DNA from: Pseudomonadota bacterium
GTDB lineage: Bacteria; Pseudomonadota; Gammaproteobacteria; Burkholderiales; Casimicrobiaceae
Direction of reading: 5' to 3'
Assembly (NCBI GenBank): GCA_018241785.1
Contig: JAFEDF010000080.1
Location: forward strand, 1-35,906
Length of the DNA: 35,906 nt
In this document: piece by piece, positions 18,201 through 27,267 of the stretch
How the letters are laid out: every line of letters begins with the position of its first letter
Numbering within the stretch: the first letter of the stretch is position 1
Program-made: the position numbers and the translations under genes
Notes under the pieces: generated by a model
The model's input: the letters and a program-made list of their open reading frames with translations, nothing else
What the model was told of the DNA's origin: nothing
The model's database searches: none

Positions 18201-20584
18201 TTCGGTTTCCTGTCGGCTGCGGGCTCGCCGGCGATCGCGCGCCACACGGTTTCGGGGGTGAGCGGCATCTGCAGGGCGAGGGCGCGTCGCTCGCACCCGT
18301 TGCGTGCGAGCGCGTCGATGACTGCGTTCACGACCGCCGGCGTCGCTCCGATCGTCCCGAGCTCGCCGACGCCCTTGACGCCGAGCGGGTTGGTGAGGCA
18401 GGGGGTCGACTCGTCCATCGTCATGTCAAACGCGCAGACGTCTGCTGCTCGCGGCAGGGCGTAGTCCATGAATGTCGCCGTCAGGGCCTGCCCGGAGCCG
18501 CGATCGTACACGAAGCGCTCGAACAGAGCCTGGCCGATGCCTTGCGTCGCACCGCCTTCGAGCTGGCCGGCGACGATCATCGGATTGACGACGCGGCCGA
18601 CGTCGTTCACCGACCAGTAGCCGGCGAGTTCGACCGCGCCGGTTTCGGGGTCGACCTCGACTTCGCAGACGTGGCAGCCGTTGGGCCAGCTCGCCGCCGC
18701 GACGGCGCTCGCCGACCGGACCGCGATCGACGCTCCGGGCTGCCGCGCGGCGAGCTCGAACAGCCCGATGCGCCGGTCGGTGCCGGCGATCGCGAACGAT
18801 CCGCTGCGGTACACGATGTCGGACGGCGCGGCCTCGAGCGCCTCGGCCGCGAGCTCGCGGCCGCGCTCGACCGCCCGCCCCGACGCCACCCGGACGGCCG
18901 AGCCGACGACGAACAGCGAGCGCGATCCGGCGCTGCCGAAGCCCTGCGCCCGGTCGGTGTCGCCGAAGTGCAGGCGGATGTGCGCGGGTGCGACGCCGAA
19001 CACGTCGACGGCGAGCTGCCTGAAGGTCGTGGCGAGGCTCTGGCCCATCGGCTGCGCCGCCGTCCAGATGTCGATCGTGCCCGCCGCACCGATGGTGACG
19101 TCGACGGCCTCCTCGAACACCTCGGCGCCTGTCCACTCGATGAACGTCGCGATGCCGCGTCCGCGCCAGCGGCCGCGCCTGCGCGAGCGCTCAGCGCGCA
19201 GGGGGAAGCCCGCGCGGTCCGAGCGTTCGAGCGCGAGATCCATCACGCGCGCGAAGCGTCCGCTGTCGTAAGTCTTGCCCATCGCGTTCGTGTAGGGCAT
19301 TTGCGCGGGATCGATCATGTTGCGCCGGCGCAGCTCCACTGGATCGATGCCTGACGTGCGCGCAGCGGCATCGATCAGGCGCTCGATGATGTAGACCGCT
19401 TCCGGGCGGCCCGCGCCGCGATAGGCGGCGACCGGAAGCGTGTGCGTCAGCACGGCCTCGATGCGAAGGTCGACTGCCGGAATGTCGTAGACGCCGGTGG
19501 CGACCCATGGTCCGATCATCAGCTGGATGATGACTCCGGTCGGGGTCGCGTACGCGCCGACGTCGGCGGCCGAACGCACGCGAAGCGCGCCGATGCGGCC
19601 CGACGCATCGAGCGCCAGCTCGGCGTGGCTCGTGAGGGCGCGCCCGTGCGTCGCCGACAGGAATTCGTCGATTCGCGTCGCCGTGAAGCGCACCGGCCGG
19701 CCGAGCTCGCGCGCTGCGAACGCCACGACGGCATCCTCGGGGAAGAGCCCCGCCTTCATCCCGAAGCCGCCGCCGACGTCGCCGACGACGACGCGTACCG
19801 ACTCCTTCGGGATGCCGAGCACGGCGTCGCACAGCTCGTCGCGAAGCCCTGTCGGAGTCTGGCAGGAAACGCGCAGCGTAAGGCGCCCGGTCGAGGCGTC
19901 GAAGTCGGCGAGGGTCGAGCGCGGCTCGATCGCCGACGGTGCGACGCGCGGATTCACGAGGTCGAGCGAGACCCTCCATGCGGCGCTTCGAAAGGCCGCC
20001 TCGACGGCGGCGGGGTCGCCGTGACGCGCTTCGCAGGCGACATTGCCGGCGGCCCCGGCGACGACCTGCGGCGCGAGCGCCCGCCGCGCGTCCTCGACGT
20101 CGACGACGGCGGGGAGCGGCTCGTAGTCGACGACGATGGCCTCGACGGCGTCGCGCGCGGCGATCGCCGAGGTCGCGATGGCCGCCGCGACGGCCTCGCC
20201 GACGTAGCGCACGACGTCGACGGCGAGGACGTGGTGCGGCGGACTCGCGGCGGGTTCACCCGACGCGCGCCGGAAGTCGGCCGATGCAGGCAGCGGACGG
20301 ACCCCCGCCGCGACGAGGTCGCCTCCGGTCAGCACCCGCAGGACACCCGGGAGCGGCTGCGCCGCGCGCGTGTCGATGCGCAGGATGCGGGCGTGCGGGT
20401 GGGGCGAGCGCAGAAACGCCGCGTAAACCTGATCGGGTACCGGAACGTTGTCGGCGAAGCGGCCCTGTCCGCGAACGAGGCCGTCGTCCTCGACGCGCGC
20501 CACCGAGCGCCCGCTGCCGAAGCGCTCGGGGGCATCGCTGCCGGGGCCGTCAGGCCGTTCCCGCGCCGCCGAAGTTGTTACCAT
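18197..20584 (-). CDS. Xanthine dehydrogenase/CoxL-family molybdopterin-binding subunit (AYRGAGR type)
   Basis: The 795-residue large subunit belongs to the molybdenum hydroxylases, which oxidise aldehydes, CO or N-heterocycles with a molybdopterin cytosine dinucleotide cofactor. The N-terminal a/b-hammerhead domain begins at GSGRSVARVEDDGLVRGQGRFADNV, shown here in two parts: GSGRSVARVEDD, then RGQGRFADNV. The MoCo domain has VGGGFGMK, the active-site loop AYRGAGR (387-393) and the catalytic glutamate E741 in VKGVGELGT. AYRGAGR is the form II signature; true CO dehydrogenase has AYXCSFR. The FAD (CoxM) and 2Fe-2S (CoxS) subunits are not next to it. Start ATG 20584 has GGAAAGG upstream. It appears to head the eight-gene minus-strand run. 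Confidence 0.92.
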   Translation of the reverse strand: MVTTSAARERPDGPGSDAPERFGSGRSVARVEDDGLVRGQGRFADNVPVPDQVYAAFLRSPHPHARILRIDTRAAQPLPGVLRVLTGGDLVAAGVRPLPASADFRRASGEPAASPPHHVLAVDVVRYVGEAVAAAIATSAIAARDAVEAIVVDYEPLPAVVDVEDARRALAPQVVAGAAGNVACEARHGDPAAVEAAFRSAAWRVSLDLVNPRVAPSAIEPRSTLADFDASTGRLTLRVSCQTPTGLRDELCDAVLGIPKESVRVVVGDVGGGFGMKAGLFPEDAVVAFAARELGRPVRFTATRIDEFLSATHGRALTSHAELALDASGRIGALRVRSAADVGAYATPTGVIIQLMIGPWVATGVYDIPAVDLRIEAVLTHTLPVAAYRGAGRPEAVYIIERLIDAAARTSGIDPVELRRRNMIDPAQMPYTNAMGKTYDSGRFARVMDLALERSDRAGFPLRAERSRRRGRWRGRGIATFIEWTGAEVFEEAVDVTIGAAGTIDIWTAAQPMGQSLATTFRQLAVDVFGVAPAHIRLHFGDTDRAQGFGSAGSRSLFVVGSAVRVASGRAVERGRELAAEALEAAPSDIVYRSGSFAIAGTDRRIGLFELAARQPGASIAVRSASAVAAASWPNGCHVCEVEVDPETGAVELAGYWSVNDVGRVVNPMIVAGQLEGGATQGIGQALFERFVYDRGSGQALTATFMDYALPRAADVCAFDMTMDESTPCLTNPLGVKGVGELGTIGATPAVVNAVIDALARNGCERRALALQMPLTPETVWRAIAGEPAADRKPN

Positions 20585-20614
20585 TGCCCTTTCCGCCCAC
20601 TTGGAGGTAGTTTC

Positions 20615-21175
20615 ATGAGAACAGGTCTTCTGACGCTCCCGATCGTGCTCGCCGCGGGCCTCGCGGTGTCGTCGCTGGCATTTGCCCAGGCACCTGCGGG
20701 CTCGACCGGCGCATGCAAGGACGGCAGCTACACGTCGCAGGCGACCAAGCGCGGCGCCTGCAAGGGTCACGGCGGAGTGAAGGAATGGTACGCCTCGGAA
20801 GCGAAGTCGAAGGAGAAGGCGTCCGCGGAGAAGGCGGCCAAGGAATCGAAGGCGGAGAAGAAGGAATCGACGAAGGAAGCGAAGAGTCAGTCGAAGAGCG
20901 AGAAGGCGGCCGGGGCCGGTGCTGCGGGTGGCGCCGCGGGGGCCGCATCGACGCAGACCTCGAGCATGGCTTCGTCGCACAAGGCGCCCAAGGGAATGCG
21001 CGCCGAAGCGGCACCCGGCGGCGGTGCCGGCAAGGTGTGGGTCAACACCGCATCGCACGTCTACCATTGCAGCGGTGACGAGTGGTACGGGAAGACCAAG
21101 GAAGGCGAGTACATGACCGAAGCCCAGGCGAAGGCGAAGGGCGCGCACGCATCGCACGGCAAGGCCTGCAGCTGA
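20615..21175 (+). CDS. Secreted DUF3761-like protein with Lys/Glu/Ser-rich linker
   Basis: The 186-residue exported protein has a Sec signal peptide ending at SSLAFAQA (about residue 25). A short Cys-containing module follows, GACKDGSYTSQATKRGACK, then GHGGVKEW, typical of DUF3761. Next is a low-complexity stretch rich in Lys, Glu, Ser and Ala at about 65-110. The C-terminal module has VWVNTASHVYHCSGDEWYG and ends GKACS, carrying two more cysteines. Function is unknown; periplasmic location is inferred. ATG 20615 has a good GGAGGT site at 20603. Its start is only 30 nt from the divergent CoxL-like start. Confidence 0.85.
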   Translation: MRTGLLTLPIVLAAGLAVSSLAFAQAPAGSTGACKDGSYTSQATKRGACKGHGGVKEWYASEAKSKEKASAEKAAKESKAEKKESTKEAKSQSKSEKAAGAGAAGGAAGAASTQTSSMASSHKAPKGMRAEAAPGGGAGKVWVNTASHVYHCSGDEWYGKTKEGEYMTEAQAKAKGAHASHGKACS

Positions 21176-21214
21176 TCGCGAGCGGCTGGCCGCGGCCGGC
21201 GGGCCGTGATCAGC
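21171..21214 (+). terminator. Hairpin overlapping the DUF3761 stop codon
   Basis: GCTGATC (21171-21177, containing the TGA stop) pairs with GATCAGC (21208-21214). The enclosed sequence includes the self-complementary GGCCGCGGCC. It probably terminates the small secreted-protein gene. The remaining 183 nt to the next start (21398) show no further gene. Confidence 0.45.
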
Positions 21215-21397
21215 CGATGGAACGCGGGGTGCGCGGCGGTCCCGGCGCGCTCCGCTCCCGAACGCCGTCGCGGTGATCGCAGTGCGCGCGTGACAGCGAC
21301 ACGCGGCGGAAGGAAGCTCGGCGTGGAACGAGCCGGCCGTCTCCCGGGCAACGGTGGCGGCCGGATGCAGCGGCACCTGCCGGTCGAGGCCCTCAGC

Positions 21398-23104
<1,707 letters not shown>

Positions 23105-23111
23105 GCTCGAC

Positions 23112-25022
23112 GTGACCCAGGCAGAGACCTCCGGGTCGAGCCGCGAGCGGCTCGGCTTCCAGGCCGAGGTGAAGCAGCTCCTCGACCTGATGATCCATTC
23201 GCTCTACTCGAACCGCGAGATCTTCCTGCGCGAGCTCGTCTCGAACGCGTCGGACGCCTGCGACAAGCTGCGCTTCGAGGCGCTGCACAACCCCGGGCTC
23301 TTCGAGGACGACCCCGACCTCGCGATCCGCATCGAATGCGATGCGGCGGCGCGCACGGTGACGGTCACCGACAACGGCATCGGCATGAGCCGCGACGAGG
23401 TGATTGCGAACCTCGGCACGATCGCGAAGTCCGGAACGCGCGAGTTCTTCGCCCGGCTCTCCGGCGACGAGCGCAGTGATGCGACGCTGATCGGCCAGTT
23501 CGGCGTCGGCTTCTACTCGTCGTTCATCGTCGCCGATCGCGTGACGGTCGAGACGAGGCGCGCCGGGGAGTCGGTCGCGCAGGGCGTGCGCTGGACCTCG
23601 GACGGCGCAGGCGAGTTCGAAGTCGAGACGATGGAGCGCGCCGCCCGCGGCACCGCGGTGACGCTGCACCTGCGCGACGAGCACGCCGAGCTCGCTTCGG
23701 GCTCGCGCCTGCGCGCGATCGTCCGCCGCTACTCGGACCACATCGTGCAGCCGATCCTGATGAAGAAGCTCGACTGGAAGGATGGCAGCGAGGTCGCGCT
23801 CGCCGAGGACGAGCAGGTCAACCGCGCGTCGGCGCTGTGGGCGAGGCCGAAGGCCGAGATCAGCGACGACGAGTATCGCGAGTTCTACAAGCACGTGGGG
23901 CACGACTTCGACGATCCCCTCGGCTGGACGCACGCGCGAGTCGAGGGGCGCCAGGAGTACACGCTGCTCCTCTACGTCCCGGCGCACGCGCCGTTCGACC
24001 TGTGGGATCGCGGTGCCCGGCACGGCGTCAAGCTCTACGTGCGGCGCGTGTTCATCATGGACGACGCCGAGAAGCTGCTGCCGTCCTACCTGCGCTTCGT
24101 GCGCGGGATCGTCGATTCGGGCGACCTGCCGCTCAACGTGTCGCGCGAGATCCTCCAGGAATCGAAGGATATCGAGGCGATCCGCGCCGGCGCGACGAGG
24201 AAGCTCCTCGATCTGCTCGCGCATCTCGCGGCCGACGAGAAGGACAGGTACGCGGCGTTCTGGCGCGAGTTCGGGCGCGTGCTGAAGGAGGGCGTCGGCG
24301 AGGACGGCGCAAACCGCGAGCGCATCGCGGCGCTCCTGCGCTTCGCGTCGACGCAGGCCGACGGCGACGCCGAGACGGTGTCGCTCGCCGAGTACGTCGC
24401 GCGGATGAAGCCTGCCCAGCGCAGGATCTACTACGTGACGGCCGATTCGCGCAGCGCGGCGCGCAGCAGCCCGCACCTCGAGATCTTCCGCGCGAAGGGG
24501 ATCGAGGTGCTGCTGCTCGGCGACCGCGTCGACGAGTGGGTCGTCGGCCATCTCGCCGAGTTCGAGGGCAGGCCGCTCGCGTCGGTCGCCCGCGGCGGGC
24601 TCGACGCCGAGGAGATCGGCGAAAGCGCTGAAGCGCAGAAGGACCAGGCGGCTGAAAGCGAGGCGCTCGAGCCCGTCGTCCAGCGCCTGAAGGCGAGCCT
24701 CGGCGAGCGCGTCAAGGACGTACGCGTGACGAAGCGGCTCACCGAGTCTCCGGCGTGCCTCGTCGCCGACGAGCACGACCCGAGCGCGAACCTCGCGCGG
24801 ATCCTCAAGGCCGCGGGACAGCCGGGACCGCAGTGGCAGCCGATCCTGGAGATCAACCCGTCACACCCGATGATCGCGCGGCTCGTCCCAGACGCGCCGG
24901 ATTTCGACGCGTGGGCGAGCGTGCTGTTCGACCAGGCGCTCCTCGCCGAAGGCGGCCAGCTCGACGATCCGGCCGCCTTCGTGAAGCGGATCAATCAGCT
25001 GATGCTGTCGCCCGCGACCTAA
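23112..25022 (+). CDS. htpG: Hsp90-family molecular chaperone HtpG
   Basis: The 636-residue cytoplasmic ATP-dependent chaperone matches the usual HtpG length. The GHKL ATPase domain (1-220) contains [31 protein letters not shown] and [12 protein letters not shown]. The middle domain has [11 protein letters not shown]. The C-terminal dimerisation domain ends [14 protein letters not shown]. The start is GTG 23112, 7 nt after the acyl-CoA synthetase stop; the frame continues upstream inside that gene but shows no HtpG homology there. The TAA stop (25020-25022) includes the first two bases of the perfect arm of repeat E1. No sigma-32 promoter is visible close by. Confidence 0.96.
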   Translation: MTQAETSGSSRERLGFQAEVKQLLDLMIHSLYSNREIFLRELVSNASDACDKLRFEALHNPGLFEDDPDLAIRIECDAAARTVTVTDNGIGMSRDEVIANLGTIAKSGTREFFARLSGDERSDATLIGQFGVGFYSSFIVADRVTVETRRAGESVAQGVRWTSDGAGEFEVETMERAARGTAVTLHLRDEHAELASGSRLRAIVRRYSDHIVQPILMKKLDWKDGSEVALAEDEQVNRASALWARPKAEISDDEYREFYKHVGHDFDDPLGWTHARVEGRQEYTLLLYVPAHAPFDLWDRGARHGVKLYVRRVFIMDDAEKLLPSYLRFVRGIVDSGDLPLNVSREILQESKDIEAIRAGATRKLLDLLAHLAADEKDRYAAFWREFGRVLKEGVGEDGANRERIAALLRFASTQADGDAETVSLAEYVARMKPAQRRIYYVTADSRSAARSSPHLEIFRAKGIEVLLLGDRVDEWVVGHLAEFEGRPLASVARGGLDAEEIGESAEAQKDQAAESEALEPVVQRLKASLGERVKDVRVTKRLTESPACLVADEHDPSANLARILKAAGQPGPQWQPILEINPSHPMIARLVPDAPDFDAWASVLFDQALLAEGGQLDDPAAFVKRINQLMLSPAT

Positions 25023-25296
25023 GAGTCTCGGCGGGACCGGGGCCGACCGCGTGGGCGCGACGCGCTGCGCCGGGTAGCGGTGGGGATGCTGCGGCGCGCG
25101 AGTTCGACCGCGGAGACAGGGGGTGGGATACCGCGACGCGCTCTACACCGGCTGCGTTCCGCCGCCGAACTCGCGCGTCACGATATCCCCACCCCCTGTC
25201 CCCACGGTCGGTGTAGAGCGCGGCGTAGCATCCCCACCGCTACCCGGCGCAGCGCGTCGCGCCCACGCGGTCGGCCCCGGTCCCGCCGAGACTCTT
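25021..25296. repeat. Palindromic element E1 with perfect 70-bp arms
   Basis: Positions 25021-25090 are an exact inverted copy of 25227-25296. Between them is the core shared with E2 and E3: module GAGTTCG (25100-25106), a long near-perfect stem, CTCTACACCG (25141-25150), a short apical region, CGAACTC (25166-25172), the returning stem, and CGGTGTAGAG (25209-25218). The inner stem has a few mismatches. The element fills the gap between the convergent htpG and aminotransferase genes. It contains the last 18 codons and stop of the aminotransferase, and two bases of the htpG stop. It could form a huge hairpin and act as a bidirectional terminator. Confidence 0.9.
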
Positions 25297-26424
25297 GGCG
25301 AGGGCTCGCGCCAGCGCATCGTCGAGCGTCCGCACGGTGCGGTCGACGTTGGCGAGCTTGTCGAGCCCGAACAGTCCCACGCGAAACGTGCGGAAATCGG
25401 CAGGCTCGTCGCATTGCAGCGGGACGCCGGCGGCGGTCTGCAGGCCAAGCGCGGCGAAGCGTGCACCGGATTGCAGGTCGGGGTCGCCGGTGTAGCTGAC
25501 GACGACGCCCGGCGCGCCGAATCCCTGCGCAGCGACGCTCGGGAAACCCCTGCGGGCGAGCGTCTCGCGCACGCGGTCGCCGAGGCTTTGCTGGGCCTCG
25601 CGCGCGCGGGCGAAGCCGAAGCGCTCGGTGTCGCGCATCGCGTCGCGCAGGTGCGCGAGCGAATCGGTGGGAAGCGTCGCATAGTAGGCGTGTCCGCCCG
25701 CTTCGTAGGCCTCCATGATGCCGAGCCACTTCCTCAGGTCGCAGGCGAAGCTCGTGCTCTGCGTCGTGTCGATGAGCTCGCGCGCGCGCTCGCCCAGCAT
25801 GACGAGCCCGCACGACGCCGAGGTGCTCCAGCCTTTCTGCGGCGCGCTGATCAGGATGTCGACGCCGCGTGCGGCCATGTCGACCCAGATCGCACCCGAC
25901 GCGATGCAGTCGAGCACGAACATCCCGCCTGCCGCATGCGTGGCCGCCGCGACGGCATCGAGGTAGGCGTCGGGGAGGATGATGCCCGAGGCGGTCTCGA
26001 CGTGCGGAGCGAACACGAGTTCCGGGCGCTCGCGCGCGATCGCCGAGGTGACCTCGTCGAGCGCGGCAGGGGCGAACGGGGCCCGAGGGCCCGGACGCAG
26101 CGGCCGCGCCTTCATGACCGACATCGACGCGGGGATCTTTCCCGCCTCGAAGATCTGGCTCCAGCGATAGCTGAACCAGCCGTTGCGCAGCACGAGACAG
26201 CGCCGTCCGGTCGCGAACTGGCGCGCGACGGCCTCCATGCCGAACGTGCCGCTTCCCGGGACGACGATTGCCGAGCGCGCATGGTAGACGCGCTCGAGCG
26301 TCGAAGCGATGTCGCGCATGACCGCCTGGAAGCGCGCCGACATGTGGTTGAGCGCGCGGTCGGAGAAGACGACCGAGTACTCGAGCAGTCCGTCGGGGTC
26401 GATGTCGGGTAAGAGGCCGGGCAC
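25240..26424 (-). CDS. Class V aminotransferase (serine-pyruvate/alanine-glyoxylate type)
   Basis: The 394-residue PLP enzyme has the phosphate loop PGSGTFGMEA (about 56-65), the cofactor-ring aspartate D172 in FVLDCIASGAIW, and the Schiff-base lysine K197 in ISAPQKGWSTSASCG. A conserved VGLFGLDKL lies near the end. Family members move amino groups between alanine or serine and glyoxylate or pyruvate; the exact pair is not predictable. GTG 26424 is the start: it has AGGAG 8 nt upstream, and the protein then begins at PGLLPDIDPDG. The open frame runs upstream to 26535 without support. The last 18 residues (377-394) are encoded inside the E1 right arm and look unlike a normal family terminus. 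Confidence 0.92.
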   Translation of the reverse strand: MPGLLPDIDPDGLLEYSVVFSDRALNHMSARFQAVMRDIASTLERVYHARSAIVVPGSGTFGMEAVARQFATGRRCLVLRNGWFSYRWSQIFEAGKIPASMSVMKARPLRPGPRAPFAPAALDEVTSAIARERPELVFAPHVETASGIILPDAYLDAVAAATHAAGGMFVLDCIASGAIWVDMAARGVDILISAPQKGWSTSASCGLVMLGERARELIDTTQSTSFACDLRKWLGIMEAYEAGGHAYYATLPTDSLAHLRDAMRDTERFGFARAREAQQSLGDRVRETLARRGFPSVAAQGFGAPGVVVSYTGDPDLQSGARFAALGLQTAAGVPLQCDEPADFRTFRVGLFGLDKLANVDRTVRTLDDALARALAKSLGGTGADRVGATRCAG

Positions 26425-26991
26425 GATGGACTCCTGGTGACGAAGCGCGCTCGACTGCGCGCGAAGCGAGCTTAGCACGACGCCCGGCTTCGCCCGGATT
26501 GTCGCGCGCGTCGAAGGGTGCGCCAACGCCGCCACCCTGCGCGCAGCACCACGATGCCGGTGTCATCGCACGTCTGCGGCGCAGCGTTAACGTCAGCATG
26601 AAGGACGATCGGCGGGCCATCCGCTTCGGACAGCGGCCATGTGGAGCGCAGAGGTTCACGTACGACGTACAACGTCACTCGCGACGCAGCGTGTCCGATC
26701 GCCGGCCGGCTCCATCTCACGCGCCGTCAGCCAACCGACGCGAAGAGTGCTGACGATCCGGCGCAGCTTTGCGGCGATCGCTGCGCCCGTTGCATGGATC
26801 GAACGGCCTCCTGCGCGGCCGTGCAGGCGCCTCGATGCAGCGATTCGCAGTGATGGCGCGGCATTCGCCGTCGCTGCGTCGCCGGCGGGCGACGAATCGG
26901 CCCTTTGGGCGCGGGGGTTTTCGCCGCGCTCGCGCAGATGCAGTCGACGACGTTCGTGCGCCGATCAAGCGGCCTCGCCGGCATCGCGACG

Positions 26992-27008
26992 TTGGCACGA
27001 AGCGTGCA
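26992..27008 (+). promoter_or_regulatory. Sigma-54-type promoter, distal copy
   Basis: TTGGCACGAAGCGTGCA matches the sigma-54 consensus TGGCACG-N4-TTGC with one mismatch (GTGC for TTGC). GG (26994-26995) and GC (27006-27007) are separated by the required 10 nt. The start site would be near 27019, about 250 nt upstream of prkA. The yeaGH operon of E. coli is known to be sigma-54/NtrC dependent, so the match is in the expected place. Confidence 0.6.
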
Positions 27009-27023
27009 CTGCCGCTCCGGCGA

Positions 27024-27040
27024 CTGGCACGCGATATGCC
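27024..27040 (+). promoter_or_regulatory. Sigma-54-type promoter, proximal copy
   Basis: CTGGCACGCGATATGCC keeps GG-N10-GC (27026-27027 and 27038-27039) and the full TGGCACG half. The second half is ATGC rather than TTGC. It lies 32 bp downstream of the first copy on the same strand, so the GG elements are about three helical turns apart. The start site would be near 27051. Confidence 0.5.
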
Positions 27041-27267
27041 GCAGTCGCATCGACCATTCTGAAAGCAGGCAGCTTCGCGAACCGTTTCTTCGACATGCGG
27101 TCGCACGATGGCGCCGGGTTCCTCCGCCAACACCACGTCAGTCCGGTGGTGGGTGGATCGGCGTCCTGCCAATCGAATATCCACAAGAGCAAGAAGGTAT
27201 GCCGAGGGCAGCGCGGGCTCATCGCCTGCGCGCGCAGCTCGCGCGCCCGACCGACCGGGAAACGACC

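Larger units (their letters stand above)
26425..27267. other. 843-bp gap between divergent genes; leader and promoter region
   Basis: The region separates the aminotransferase start from prkA. Short open frames exist on both strands, but none has recognisable homology or a ribosome site I trust. The right part carries two sigma-54-type promoter sequences (26992-27008 and 27024-27040). Downstream is a leader of about 200 nt before prkA, with a small hairpin CACCAC/GTGGTG at 27131-27151. The left 550 bp is large enough for enhancer-binding sites, but I cannot identify one with confidence. Confidence 0.5.

Noticed and set aside
25082..25235. CRISPR-like reading of the palindromic repeats
   Set aside because: Copies are thousands of bases apart, single, and long; there are no regular spacers or cas genes.
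26499..27062. Short open frames in the aminotransferase-prkA gap
   Set aside because: No homology I recognise, no ribosome sites, Arg-rich composition, and overlap with the promoter sequences.
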